Origin: Acidimicrobiia bacterium
GTDB taxonomy: Bacteria; Actinomycetota; Acidimicrobiia; Acidimicrobiales; CAIXPF01
Length of the DNA: 62,300 bases
Direction of reading: 5' to 3'
Assembly: GCA_947476745.1 (NCBI GenBank)
Contig: CANJRG010000021.1
Location: forward strand, 1-62,300
A program made the position numbers and the translations under genes. The notes beneath the pieces are model-generated. The model did not search any database. It had not been told where the DNA came from and saw nothing but the letters and a program-made list of their open reading frames with translations. Of the stretch, positions 8,061 through 16,815 are shown one piece after another (position 1 is the first letter of the stretch; every line of letters starts with the position of its first letter).

Positions 8061-9530
8061 GTGCACGTCGCATCCACGTCCTCGCTGCGCGCCGCCCTTC
8101 TGCTGGCCCTCACCGTGGCCCGCCAAGGAGAGCGGCAGCAGCCGCCCGTCGCAGCCCCGTCGCGGCTGCGTCCCTACCTCGGTTTCGCCAAGGTTCCGTC
8201 CGCTGCGCTCGAGGCGTGCCGCCCGGTGGTCGAGGACGACGAAGCGTTCCGCCGGCGTGTGGCCGCCGCCGCCACCGTCGAGCAGGTCGGCTCGCTGGGG
8301 TTCCTGTGGCTCACCCGGCCCGAGCAGTGGGAGGCCACGGCAGCCTCGTTGCAGGCCGAGCAGGAACGCGACCGCACCCGCACCGGGATCGCCCAGCGGC
8401 TTACCGAACTCGAGCAACGCGAAGCACAGGCCCGTCAGGCCCTCGACACGCTCGACCAGGAACGCCGCGAGCTCGTCGCCTCCCTCGACGCGGCCCGACA
8501 TGATGCCCTCGAACAACAACGCCGGCAGCGCGACCTGCAGAGCGCACTCGACGAGGCTCGTGACGCGCTCGGCGAAGGTGAACGCCAACGGCAGGAACTG
8601 CTCCGCCAGCTCAAGGCCGCCGAGGCCAAGGTCGCCGAGGCCGGTGCGGAACTGCGCCGGCTGCGACGCGAGCGAGACGCCCGGCCCGCCGGGCAGGCCG
8701 CAACGCCTACCGATCCCTCGCCGCCGCCGCCTCAGGACGGTCCGGCCCAAAGCCCCGATGGGCCAAGACCGGCTTCCATGGCGGCCCCGGTCGCCTCGGC
8801 GGTCGTGCCGGAACACGATGCTGAGGCCGAACGGGCCTTGCGCCGTGCCGTCGGCGACGCCACCCGGGCCGCCGCCGTGCTCACCGACTCGTTGCGCAGG
8901 GCCCGGTCCGTCCTCGGTCACGACCCGGCATTGCCGCACCCCACCGCCAGCGGCCCGATGCCCGCGACGCGCCCGACCGTCGACGACGGCCCGGTGTCCG
9001 GGCTCCCGGCAGGGCCGGCCGGAATCGTCCCCGCCCGCCCGCCCGCACCTGTCGGTGGGCGGCCTGCGACCCGGGCACCGGCCCGTCGGCCAGTTCCCAT
9101 ACCGCCTGGCATGTTCGACGATTCGACTGCAACTGCCGAGTACCTCGTACGCGTCAGCGGTATCCGGCTGCTGGTCGACGGGTACAACGTGGCGAAGCAA
9201 GGTTGGCCCGATCTGTCCCTTACCCTGCAGCGCCATCGCCTTCTCGATGCGTTGGTCGGCCTGCAAGCACGAACGGGAGCGCGGACCGACGTGGTCTTCG
9301 ACGGGGTCGATGCCGACATCGCCCCGCACCGGGCGGTGCCCCAACGACTGCGGGTCGAGTTCACGGTGAGCGACGTCGAGGCCGACGACCGACTGCTCGA
9401 GCTGGTCGGCAAGACCCCGGCCGACCAACCGGTGGTCGTGGTGTCGAGCGATCGACGAGTCCGCGAGGGCGCCCGCCAGCGCGGCGCCAACCTGCTGCAC
9501 GCCGACCAGCTGCTGGCGCTGCTGCGCTGA
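8061..9530 (+). CDS. Coiled-coil protein with C-terminal NYN (PIN-like) nuclease domain
   Basis: A 489-aa protein from GTG 8061. Residues about 75-215 are a long charged coiled coil rich in Glu, Arg and Gln (with EQREAQARQALDTLDQERRE). A Pro-rich linker follows at about 215-330. The last 120 residues are an NYN domain: LLVDGYNVAKQGWP with the metal-binding Asp, VVFDGVDAD, DVEADDRLLE, VVVVSSDRRVREGA and GANLLHADQLLALL. NYN domains of the YacP type are predicted RNA nucleases. Actinobacterial relatives with this coiled coil plus NYN layout are largely uncharacterised. The acidic residues of the fold are all present, so activity is plausible. No signal peptide; probably cytoplasmic. Confidence 0.8.
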   Translation: MHVASTSSLRAALLLALTVARQGERQQPPVAAPSRLRPYLGFAKVPSAALEACRPVVEDDEAFRRRVAAAATVEQVGSLGFLWLTRPEQWEATAASLQAEQERDRTRTGIAQRLTELEQREAQARQALDTLDQERRELVASLDAARHDALEQQRRQRDLQSALDEARDALGEGERQRQELLRQLKAAEAKVAEAGAELRRLRRERDARPAGQAATPTDPSPPPPQDGPAQSPDGPRPASMAAPVASAVVPEHDAEAERALRRAVGDATRAAAVLTDSLRRARSVLGHDPALPHPTASGPMPATRPTVDDGPVSGLPAGPAGIVPARPPAPVGGRPATRAPARRPVPIPPGMFDDSTATAEYLVRVSGIRLLVDGYNVAKQGWPDLSLTLQRHRLLDALVGLQARTGARTDVVFDGVDADIAPHRAVPQRLRVEFTVSDVEADDRLLELVGKTPADQPVVVVSSDRRVREGARQRGANLLHADQLLALLR

Positions 9531-9551
9531 GCGGAGCGGGGCCCTACGGCG

Positions 9552-10730
9552 ATGTCGGGATCGGCAGCGGCGCTGCGCCATCATGGGCGGGTGCCCGCCA
9601 CCGCCGTGACCGTCGAAGACCTGCGTACGGTGGGCACCACCGCCGGCCTCGACGCCGTTGGCGTCGCCCGGGCCGAGCCGTTCGTGTCCACCCGGGCCGA
9701 CCTCGAGGCCCGTCAGCAGGCCGGCCTCGCCGCCGACATGGCGTTCACCTACAAGAACCCCGAGCGCAGTACCTCGCCCCAGCTGCTGCTGCGCAACGCC
9801 GCGAGCCTGGTGGTGGGCGCCCGTAGCTACCACCGTCGCCCGCCCGCCCCGCCGTCCACCGGCGGGGATGCCGACCGTGACGAACCACTGGTCGGCAGCG
9901 TCGGACGCTACGCCTGGGAGGACCACTACGCGTCCCTACGGGCGGGACTCGACGCCGTCGCCGGTCACCTGCGCCGCCACGGTCATCGGGCCGCGGTATT
10001 CGTCGACGGCAACCACCTCGTCGACCGCGAGGCCGCCTACCGCGCCGGGCTGGGCTGGTACGGCAAGAACACCAACCTGCTGCTACCCGACCGCGGGAGC
10101 TGGTTCGTACTCGGCTCGGTGGTCACCGACGCCGAGCTGCCGGCCGACCAGCCCCAGCCCGACGGCTGCGGCAGTTGCCGTCGCTGCCTCGACAGCTGCC
10201 CCACCGGAGCCCTGCCCGCCCCGGGCGTGCTCGACGCCAACCGCTGCCTCGCGTGGCTGGCGCAACGGCCCGGTTGCTTCCCCCGCGAGTTCCGCGTCGC
10301 CCTGCACGACCGCATCTACGGCTGCGACGACTGCCAGACGGTGTGCCCGCCGAACCGGCGCGAGGAACAGCAGGTCGGGCTACGCGCCGCCACCGGCCCT
10401 GCCGAGGGGGCCTGGGTGCCGCTGCTGGCGCTGCTCGCAGCGGACGACGACGCCGTGCTGCAACGTTGGGGCCGGTGGTACCTGCACGACCGGCGCACCG
10501 TGGCGGTACGGCGCAACGCGCTGCTGGCGTTGGGCAACGTGGCATCGCCGTCCGACGAGCGGGTGGTCCGTTGCCTGCAGGACCATCTCCACCACGACGA
10601 CCCGGTGCTGCGGGCCACCGCAGTGTGGTCGGCGCGACGGCTCGGGCTCGACCACCTCGCCATCCTCGCGGCGCAGGACCCCGACGCCGAGGTCCGGGCC
10701 GAGCTGGAAGGACCGGTTCCCCGCCGATGA
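9552..10730 (+). CDS. queG: Epoxyqueuosine reductase
   Basis: Reduces epoxyqueuosine to queuosine in tRNA, using cobalamin and two 4Fe-4S clusters. Both ferredoxin-type motifs are present: CGSCRRCLDSCP near residues 205-216 and CDDCQTVCP near 258-266. The family signature YRAGLGWYGKNTNLL is near 162-176. The C-terminal 110 residues look like HEAT-type repeats (NALLALGNV, ATAVWSARRLG), as in other QueG proteins. The length is 392 aa from ATG 9552; GTG 9591 (VPATAVTVEDLR) is an equally plausible start. Its stop overlaps the next ATG by four bases (ATGA), coupling it to the glycosyltransferase although the pathways are unrelated. Confidence 0.92.
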   Translation: MSGSAAALRHHGRVPATAVTVEDLRTVGTTAGLDAVGVARAEPFVSTRADLEARQQAGLAADMAFTYKNPERSTSPQLLLRNAASLVVGARSYHRRPPAPPSTGGDADRDEPLVGSVGRYAWEDHYASLRAGLDAVAGHLRRHGHRAAVFVDGNHLVDREAAYRAGLGWYGKNTNLLLPDRGSWFVLGSVVTDAELPADQPQPDGCGSCRRCLDSCPTGALPAPGVLDANRCLAWLAQRPGCFPREFRVALHDRIYGCDDCQTVCPPNRREEQQVGLRAATGPAEGAWVPLLALLAADDDAVLQRWGRWYLHDRRTVAVRRNALLALGNVASPSDERVVRCLQDHLHHDDPVLRATAVWSARRLGLDHLAILAAQDPDAEVRAELEGPVPRR

Positions 10731-11881
10731 GGCACCTGCTGCTCACCAACGACTTCCCGCCGAAGATCGGCGGCATCCAGAGCTACCTTTGGGAGCTGTG
10801 GCGCCGTCTGCCTGCGGAGGAGACCTTTGTGTCGACCACGCCCTACCGCGGGGCGGCGGCGTTCGACGCCGAACAGTCCTTCGCGGTGACCCGCAGCAGC
10901 GAGCCGGTGCTGCTGCCCAACCCGGTCCTGCTGCGGCGGGTGAACCGGCTGCTCGACGAGCTCGCCATCGACCTGGTCGTGGTCGACCCGGCGTTCCCCC
11001 TCGGGCTCATGGCACCATGGCTGTCACGGCCCTACGGCGTGGTGTTGCACGGTGCCGAGGTGACCGTCCCAGGCCGGCTTCCCGGCAGCCGGCAGGCCCT
11101 GGCCCGGGTGCTGCGCGGCGCCGAGGTGGTGATCTCCGCCGGCAACTACCCGGCCGAGGAGGCCGAACGCTGCGCCGGCGGGTCCCTCCCGCTGGTCGTG
11201 GTCCCGCCCGGGGTCGACACCAGCCGGTTCCAGCCGTTGGACGCGGCCCGTCGCTCGGCGGTCCGGCAGCGCTTCGGGCTCGACGACGACGACTTCGTGG
11301 TGGTGAGCGTGTCCCGGCTGGTGCCGCGAAAGGGCATGGACGTACTCATCCGGGCCGCAGCGCAGCTGCGCTGGCGGTACCCGGCGCTGCGGGTCCTCAT
11401 CGGCGGTCGCGGCCGGGACGAGAACCGGCTGCGCCGGGAGATCCTCGGCCGAGGCGCACCGGTCGAGCTCGTCGGCTTCGTCGGCGACGACGAGCTGCCC
11501 GAGCTGTACGGCTGCGCCGATGCGTTCGCCATGCTGTGCCGCAGCCGATGGCTCGGCCTCGAACAGGAGGGCTTCGGGATCGTGTTCACCGAGGCCGCGG
11601 CGTGCGGGGTGGCGGCCCTGTCCGGTCGCAGCGGGGGAGCCCACGAGGCGGTCGAGCACGGGGTCACCGGCCTGGTCGTCGATCGCCCGGCCACTACCGA
11701 ACATGTCGCAGTAGGGCTGCGCGAGCTGATGACCGACGATGCGCGGCGCACCGAGATGGGCCTGCGGGCACGGGCCCGGGCAGTCGAAGCCTTCGACTAC
11801 GACCGTCTCGCCGAACGGCTGCACCAAGGCATCGTCGACACCTACGACCGGATCCGGCAGGGTGGAGGAACACACCGATGA
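10727..11881 (+). CDS. pimB: GT4 glycosyltransferase, PimB'-like mannosyltransferase
   Basis: A 384-aa GT-B glycosyltransferase. The N-terminus LLTNDFPPKIGGIQSYLWE closely matches the PimB' group, which adds mannose to phosphatidyl-inositol mannoside at the cytoplasmic face of the membrane. The family 4 donor-binding region is intact: SVSRLVPRKGMDVLI, LIGGRGRDENRL and the EGFGIVFTEA (E-x7-E) motif near residue 281. The start ATG 10727 sits inside the queG stop, and its own stop overlaps the following ATG, so three genes are translationally coupled. The exact acceptor is inferred from family resemblance only; other GT4 lipid glycosyltransferases share much of the fold. Confidence 0.82.
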   Translation: MRHLLLTNDFPPKIGGIQSYLWELWRRLPAEETFVSTTPYRGAAAFDAEQSFAVTRSSEPVLLPNPVLLRRVNRLLDELAIDLVVVDPAFPLGLMAPWLSRPYGVVLHGAEVTVPGRLPGSRQALARVLRGAEVVISAGNYPAEEAERCAGGSLPLVVVPPGVDTSRFQPLDAARRSAVRQRFGLDDDDFVVVSVSRLVPRKGMDVLIRAAAQLRWRYPALRVLIGGRGRDENRLRREILGRGAPVELVGFVGDDELPELYGCADAFAMLCRSRWLGLEQEGFGIVFTEAAACGVAALSGRSGGAHEAVEHGVTGLVVDRPATTEHVAVGLRELMTDDARRTEMGLRARARAVEAFDYDRLAERLHQGIVDTYDRIRQGGGTHR

Positions 11882-12459
11882 GCGCGGCAAGGCGCAACCG
11901 ACGCAGACCGGGCGGGGACGCCCCGCAGGGAACAGACCACAGTCAGGCCGAGGCGTCATCCCAGGCCGCGACGCCGTCCCGGGCCGAAGCGGGGTCGCGG
12001 CCGCGCCGTGCACCGCAGCATCGCCGCGCAGCCGACGGCCTGCCGACCGTCGCTCAGATCCTGCAGTGGACGACGCTGGGGACCGCGGTGTTCACCGTCG
12101 TGGCGTTGGCCGCGACCATCGCTCCCGACCAGCTCGGCACCGTCGTGGTGGCGGTGTCGATGGTGCTCTTCGCCGCCGGATGCGCAGCGTTCCTCACCGG
12201 GTTCTTCCGGGCGGTGTCGCGCAGCCGGGCCGACGAGATGGACCTGCCTGGCCTGTTCTTCCTGTCGGGCAGCGTCGAGCCGGCCGTTCGCCGGCGACTG
12301 CTCATCCTGCTGACGATGCAGGTGTTGGTCGGCATTGCCGCGGCGTCGAGCAGGCCATTTACCGTAGTCGCCTTCTGCACGCTCACGCCGATCTTCGCTC
12401 TCGGGATGATGGCGTTGTGCGGGGCCACCCACGGCCACTTCCCGGCGCGGCGCAGCTGA
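11878..12459 (+). CDS. Predicted membrane protein, 193 aa
   Basis: Starts at ATG 11878 inside the stop of the pimB-like gene. The first 60 residues are hydrophilic and rich in Arg, Gln and Ala. Four hydrophobic segments follow, about residues 69-87, 92-112, 140-157 and 162-180, with charged loops such as SRSRADEMDLPG. Its coupling to the mannosyltransferase suggests an envelope or lipid-glycan role. Similar short membrane proteins adjoin PimB' genes in other actinobacteria, but none has an assigned function that I know of. Confidence 0.7.
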   Translation: MSAARRNRRRPGGDAPQGTDHSQAEASSQAATPSRAEAGSRPRRAPQHRRAADGLPTVAQILQWTTLGTAVFTVVALAATIAPDQLGTVVVAVSMVLFAAGCAAFLTGFFRAVSRSRADEMDLPGLFFLSGSVEPAVRRRLLILLTMQVLVGIAAASSRPFTVVAFCTLTPIFALGMMALCGATHGHFPARRS

Positions 12460-12559
12460 GCCGTCGGCGCCCGGCGGTCACGGTCGCCCGGCCGGAGGAA
12501 GAGGCCACAGGGCCCTAGTCGCTTCCGCCGGCACGCTCCTACGTTGCATCCACCGATCC

Positions 12560-12593
12560 ACCGATCCACCGGAAGCACCGATCCAACGGAAGC
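12560..12593. repeat. 17-bp tandem repeat upstream of the baeRF-like gene
   Basis: Two adjacent 17-bp units, ACCGATCCACCGGAAGC and ACCGATCCAACGGAAGC, differ at one base. Extra CCACCGAT copies lie just upstream from 12550. The block sits about 45 bp before the ribosome binding site of the next gene, where operator or promoter elements would be expected. Confidence 0.6.
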
Positions 12594-12635
12594 ACCGCCG
12601 AACGCGGCGAGGCGGACGCAACGAACGGAGTGGCG

Positions 12636-13656
12636 ATGAACCGAGATGCCCGCAACGCCGGTGTCCCCAACGGCAGCGAACTCCATGACGCGGCCAACGC
12701 CGCGGCACCCATCACCCGTGCGGAGCTACACCAACTCGCCCGTCATCGGGCGGCCACGCCGACTACCTCGTGCTACCTCGACGTGGACGGTCGGCACCTC
12801 GTACGCCCCCAGGACCTCACCCGCTCGGTGGACGGCGTGCTGCGACGGGCCCGGGCACAGGCCGCCGCCGACCCGACCCGACCCGACCCGCCTCGCCGAC
12901 CTCGAGCGGATCGACGGCTAGGTCCGCAACGGCGTCGACCGGACCAGCATCGGTGGCCTGGCGATCTTCGCCAACGAGGCGGCCGGGCTGTGGAAGGTCC
13001 TCGCCCTGCTGGCCAACGACTTCGACGTCTCCAACAGCTGCGACGAGGCCCACCTCGACGGGCGCGTCAACGAGTTGCACGACCGTCAGGTTCGACTGGC
13101 GACCCGTGCCGCATCCGAGGTTCAGGCCCGCAGCGGCTTCCAGCGGCTGGTCATCGGCGGGCCGGACCAGCTCGTCGCGGACGTCGAACGCCACCTGCAC
13201 CCGTACCTGCGCACGATCTACCACCGACGTATCGACCTCGGTCCGGGTTCCGGCCCCGACGAGCTGCGCCGGGCGGTGGACAGCGCCGAGGCCGAAATAG
13301 CCCGGGCGCTGCAGTCCGCCGCGGTAGACCGGCTGCGCGACGTCGTGGGTCGTCCGGACGGGCGCAGCGGCGTGGCCGGCCTGGCCCCGGTGCTGCATGC
13401 CCTGGCCAACCACCGAGTCCACCGGCTGCTGGTGTCGAGCGGCTACGAGGCATGCGGATGGCGTTGCCCGGCCTGTGCGACACTGGCCACGTGCGGACCC
13501 ACCTGCCCCGGCTGCGGCCAGACCATGCGCGTGGTGGACGACGTGGTCAGTGAGGCGGTGGACGCTGCGGCGGCCGAACGGGCCCGGATCGACGTGTGCG
13601 TGGGCACTGCCGACCTCGACGTGCTCGGTGGAATCGGCGCACTGTTGCGCTACTGA
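12636..13656 (+). pseudogene. baeRF-type (Vms1/eRF1-like) release-factor family gene, disrupted
   Basis: Pieces match the bacterial archaeo-eukaryotic release-factor family (peptidyl-tRNA hydrolase or ribosome-rescue candidates). The N-terminus has ITRAELHQLARHRAA and TSCYLDVDGRHLVRPQDL. The middle has NGVDRTSIGGLAIFANEAAG and LVIGGPDQLVADVERHL. The C-terminus has a four-Cys zinc site (CPACATLATCGPTCPGC) and ends DVLGGIGALLRY. Start ATG 12636 follows GGAG. Two lesions break it. The frame shifts at a tandem ACCCG x4 at 12871-12890; restoring one 5-bp unit would restore frame. A TAG at 12919-12921 replaces the Tyr expected in ERIDGY. The C-terminal 193 codons stay open from TTG 13075. The stop overlaps the ROK kinase start. 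Confidence 0.8.
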
Positions 13657-14777
13657 TGACCCCGCCGGCAGACGCACCCACGAACCCGACGAACCCGCCG
13701 AACCCGCCGGGCGGACCGGGCGGACCGGGCGGACCGGGCGGACCGGGCGGACCGGGCACGGTGCACCAGCCGGGTCCGGGGCGAGCGGTCGGCTCCGGCG
13801 GCTACCACGTGGGGATCGACGTCGGCGGGACCAAGGTGCTCGCCGTGGCCACGCAGCCGGCCCGGCCCACCCACGAGCTCGCCGCAGTCGAGCACCCGAC
13901 CGCGTCGGGTCCCGACGTCCTCGCCGTGGTCGGGCGCGCCTTGGCCGAGGTCCGGGCCGCGGTCGGGCCGGAGGCCGGCCCGTTGCTCGCGGTCGGCGTG
14001 GGGATGCCCGGCATGGTCACCCACACCGGGGTGTTGCGTTACGGGCCACACCTGTCCGGTGCCATCGAACTCGACATCGGAGCCCGGTTGTCCGCGGAGT
14101 ACGGGGTTCCGGTGGTGGTGGACAACGACGGCAACTGTGCGGCATGGGCCGAACACCGAGTCGGGGCCGGGGCCGGCCACGACGACGTCGTCTTCGTCGG
14201 CCTCGGCACGGGGATCTCCTGCGGCATGGTGATCGGCGGCCGTCGGGTGCGCGGGGTGCACGGTTTCGCCGGCGAACCGGGACATATGACCGTCTTGCCC
14301 GACGGACCGCGCTGTGCCTGCGATCGGCTCGGCTGCTGGGAGGCCCTGGCATCGGGCACGGCCCTCGCCGAACAGGCGCGCCGGGCCGTCGCCGAGGGCC
14401 GCCTGGGTCGCGTGGTACAGCTGGCCGGGGGCGATCCGCAAGCGGTCCGCGGCGAGCACGTCACCGTGGCCCTCGCCGAGGGCGACCCGGCGACCGTGCA
14501 GCTCGCCACGGCCTTCGCCCGGTGGGTCGCGCTGGGCCTGGCGAACCTTGTCAACCTGCTCGACCCGGCGGTGATCGCCCTGGGCGGATCCGTCGTCGAC
14601 GCCCGGGCTCCGTGGATGACGCTGATCGGCCGGGCCTACGACGACGCCGTCCTGGCCGGAGCGCTGCGACCGTCCACCTCGCTGGTCGCGGCCACCGCGG
14701 GACGGCGGGCCGGTGCGATCGGGGCGGCACTGTTGGCGGCGGAATCAGTGCCGGACCTCCGCCGCCCCGCCGTATAG
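13656..14777 (+). CDS. ROK-family sugar kinase, probable glucokinase
   Basis: Phosphorylates a hexose, most likely glucose, with ATP. The 373-aa product shows the phosphate-1 motif GIDVGGTKV near residue 54, the sugar and catalytic-base segment VVVDNDGNCAAWAEH, GLGTGISCG, and the ROK zinc-binding motif CACDRLGC at 220-227 with the preceding His in GEPGHM. The N-terminus is unusual: 50 residues of low complexity with five GGP repeats before the kinase begins. ATG 13656 shares a base with the stop of the disrupted upstream gene (TGATG). A later start near GYHVGIDVGG would remove the Gly-Pro tract, but no better start codon is visible there. Confidence 0.85.
   Translation: MTPPADAPTNPTNPPNPPGGPGGPGGPGGPGGPGTVHQPGPGRAVGSGGYHVGIDVGGTKVLAVATQPARPTHELAAVEHPTASGPDVLAVVGRALAEVRAAVGPEAGPLLAVGVGMPGMVTHTGVLRYGPHLSGAIELDIGARLSAEYGVPVVVDNDGNCAAWAEHRVGAGAGHDDVVFVGLGTGISCGMVIGGRRVRGVHGFAGEPGHMTVLPDGPRCACDRLGCWEALASGTALAEQARRAVAEGRLGRVVQLAGGDPQAVRGEHVTVALAEGDPATVQLATAFARWVALGLANLVNLLDPAVIALGGSVVDARAPWMTLIGRAYDDAVLAGALRPSTSLVAATAGRRAGAIGAALLAAESVPDLRRPAV
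13709..13753. repeat. Five 9-bp tandem repeats encoding Gly-Gly-Pro
   Basis: The unit GGGCGGACC is repeated five times without a mismatch inside the N-terminal part of the ROK kinase. A 9-bp unit keeps frame, so copy-number changes would only lengthen or shorten the Gly-Gly-Pro linker. Confidence 0.85.
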
Positions 14778-14786
14778 CCTGACGTC

Positions 14787-15962
14787 ATGGAGTTCCGCCG
14801 GATCAACTCGCTGCCGCCGTACGTCTTCGCCATGATCAACACCCTCAAGGCGGAGGCTCGCCGCACCGGCGCCGACGTGATCGACTTCGGCTTCGGCAAC
14901 CCCGATCTGCCCTCGCCAGACACCGCGGTGAACAAGCTCATCGAGTCGGTGCAGAACAGTCGCAACCACCGCTACTCGCTGTCCAAGGGCATCCCGAACC
15001 TCCGCCTCGCCGTGGCCAACATGTACGAGCGGCGTTTCGGTGTGCAGCTCGACCCCGAGACCGAGGTCATCAACACCATCGGGGCCAAGGAGGGTCTGAC
15101 CCACCTGATGTGGACCCTGCTCCAGCCGGGCGACACCTGCCTGGTGCCCTCGCCCAGCTACCCCATCCACATCTGGGGCCCGATCTTCGCGGGGGCCACG
15201 ATCCGCGAGGTGCCCATCGGCACCGGCGAGGACTTCTTCGAGTCGATGAAGGCCAACTGGGAGTACTCCTGGCCCAAGCCGCGCGTGGCGGTCATGAGCT
15301 TCCCCCACAACCCCACCACCACCTGCGTCGATCTCGACTTCATGCAGAAGGTCGTCGATTTCGCCCGCGAGCGCGACATGATCATCGTGCACGACAACGC
15401 CTACGCCGACATCGGCTTCGACGGCTACGACCCGCCGTCGATCCTGCAGGTCCCCGGCGCCAAGGACGTGGCGGTCGAGCTCTACTCGATGACCAAGAGC
15501 TACTCCATGGCCGGCTGGCGGGTCGCCTTCCTGGTCGGCAATGCCGAGATCGTCGCAGCTTTGGCCAAGCTCAAGAGCTACCTCGACTACGGCACCTTCC
15601 AACCGGTACAGATCGCCGCCACGGTGACCCTCAACGAGGAACCCGAGTACCCGAAGTTGGCACGCGACATCTACGAGACCCGGCGCAACGTGCTGTGCGA
15701 GGGCCTCAACCGCATCGGCTGGGAGGTCACCCCGCCCCGCGGCACGATGTTCGTCTGGGCCCCCATCCCTGAGCCGTACAAGGACCTCGGGTCCCTCGAG
15801 TTCGCCAGCTACCTGGTGAAGGAGGCCGGTGTCGCCACCTCACCCGGCATCGGGTTCGGGCCCGGCGGCAACGGGCACGTGCGCTTCGCCCTCATCGAGA
15901 ACGAGGAGCGCAGCCGCCAGGCCATCCGGAATCTACGCAAGGCCCTGGTGAAGCTGGGCTGA
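14787..15962 (+). CDS. alaC: Class I aminotransferase, AlaC-like
   Basis: A PLP-dependent fold-type I aminotransferase of 391 aa. The PLP lysine is Lys237 in [12 protein letters not shown]. Other signatures are [11 protein letters not shown], the cofactor loop [11 protein letters not shown], the Asn/Asp pair in [10 protein letters not shown] and [12 protein letters not shown], and the Arg near the end in [12 protein letters not shown]. The N-terminus [17 protein letters not shown] is typical of the AlaC/YfdZ group, which interconverts glutamate plus pyruvate with alanine plus 2-oxoglutarate. ATG 14787 lies 9 bp after the ROK kinase stop. An aspartate- or LL-DAP-type substrate cannot be excluded from sequence alone. 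Confidence 0.88.
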   Translation: MEFRRINSLPPYVFAMINTLKAEARRTGADVIDFGFGNPDLPSPDTAVNKLIESVQNSRNHRYSLSKGIPNLRLAVANMYERRFGVQLDPETEVINTIGAKEGLTHLMWTLLQPGDTCLVPSPSYPIHIWGPIFAGATIREVPIGTGEDFFESMKANWEYSWPKPRVAVMSFPHNPTTTCVDLDFMQKVVDFARERDMIIVHDNAYADIGFDGYDPPSILQVPGAKDVAVELYSMTKSYSMAGWRVAFLVGNAEIVAALAKLKSYLDYGTFQPVQIAATVTLNEEPEYPKLARDIYETRRNVLCEGLNRIGWEVTPPRGTMFVWAPIPEPYKDLGSLEFASYLVKEAGVATSPGIGFGPGGNGHVRFALIENEERSRQAIRNLRKALVKLG

Positions 15963-16083
15963 GCCTGGCACGGGCGGTCCTCCGCTGCCTCCGCGATCGC
16001 CTCGACCCAGGGTCGCCGCAACGGCAACGAGCCGTTCTCGGCGGCGAAACATGCCGTTCACCGGCAATCCGTACCGTGGGTCC

Positions 16084-16815
16084 ATGAACAGCGCAACGTT
16101 CGTGGTGCGAGTCTTGCTTCCTGACCGGCCGGGCGCGTTGGGGCAGGTGGCCAGCCGGATCGGCGCAGTGCGCGGCGACGTTGCCGCCATCGAGATCCTC
16201 GAACGTGGTGGCGGTCGAGCCATCGACGAGCTGGTCGTCGAACTGCCCGATGCGGGCCTCATCGGTGCACTGGTCCGTGAGATCAACGAAGTCGAGGGCG
16301 TGGACGTCGAGGAGGTCCGCCGGGTCGAGGGCGGACACATCGACCCGTGGGTCGACGCCCTCGACACCGCCGCGCAGCTCGTCGGGGCGCCGTCCACCGA
16401 CGAGCTGTTCGAGGCGCTCGCCGACCGCACCTACCGGGCGCTCGGCGCCGACTGGGTCGCGGTCCTCAGCCTGGACAGCGAGGGTGTCCTGGTGTCCCGG
16501 GGATCGGCGCCGTCAGCATCGTGGCTGGCGGCGTTCCTCCGGGGCAGTTGTCTGTCGGCGCGTGAACCCGGCCAGATTCTCGCTCCGGACGTGACGTGGG
16601 CCCCGTTGACCTCGGCTCGAGTGGCCCTGCTGTTGGGCCGGGACGGCTCGGCATTCCGGGCCAAGGAACGCCATCAGGTCGCTGCGCTGGCCCGTATCGC
16701 GGACGCCTGGTCCCGGGGCATGCAGACGGTCAACCGGCTCTCGGCCCGTCTGGCGCATCCGTCTCTTCGATTGCCCAGCGACGAGATCGCTCGAGCGCTC
16801 GACGCCAGGATCTGA
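16084..16815 (+). CDS. ACT-domain protein with C-terminal GAF-like region
   Basis: A 243-aa protein from ATG 16084. Residues 1-75 form an ACT domain ([20 protein letters not shown] is the ligand-loop region), a fold that binds amino acids. The remainder, about 85-230, is predicted alpha/beta and resembles a GAF-type sensor ([33 protein letters not shown]). No catalytic or DNA-binding domain is attached. It follows the AlaC-like aminotransferase by 121 bp on the same strand, which would fit sensing of amino-acid status. Its last 86 bp overlap the 3' end of glpK on the opposite strand. ATG 16051 upstream is less likely. Confidence 0.7.
   Translation: MNSATFVVRVLLPDRPGALGQVASRIGAVRGDVAAIEILERGGGRAIDELVVELPDAGLIGALVREINEVEGVDVEEVRRVEGGHIDPWVDALDTAAQLVGAPSTDELFEALADRTYRALGADWVAVLSLDSEGVLVSRGSAPSASWLAAFLRGSCLSAREPGQILAPDVTWAPLTSARVALLLGRDGSAFRAKERHQVAALARIADAWSRGMQTVNRLSARLAHPSLRLPSDEIARALDARI

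Noticed and set aside
7983-9926. 647-codon minus-strand ORF
   Set aside because: Mirror of the NYN and queG coding strands in a GC-rich genome; no recognisable domain.
9658-11877. Long plus-strand frame leading into the membrane protein gene
   Set aside because: Shadow of queG and the glycosyltransferase in another frame; the real start is ATG 11878.
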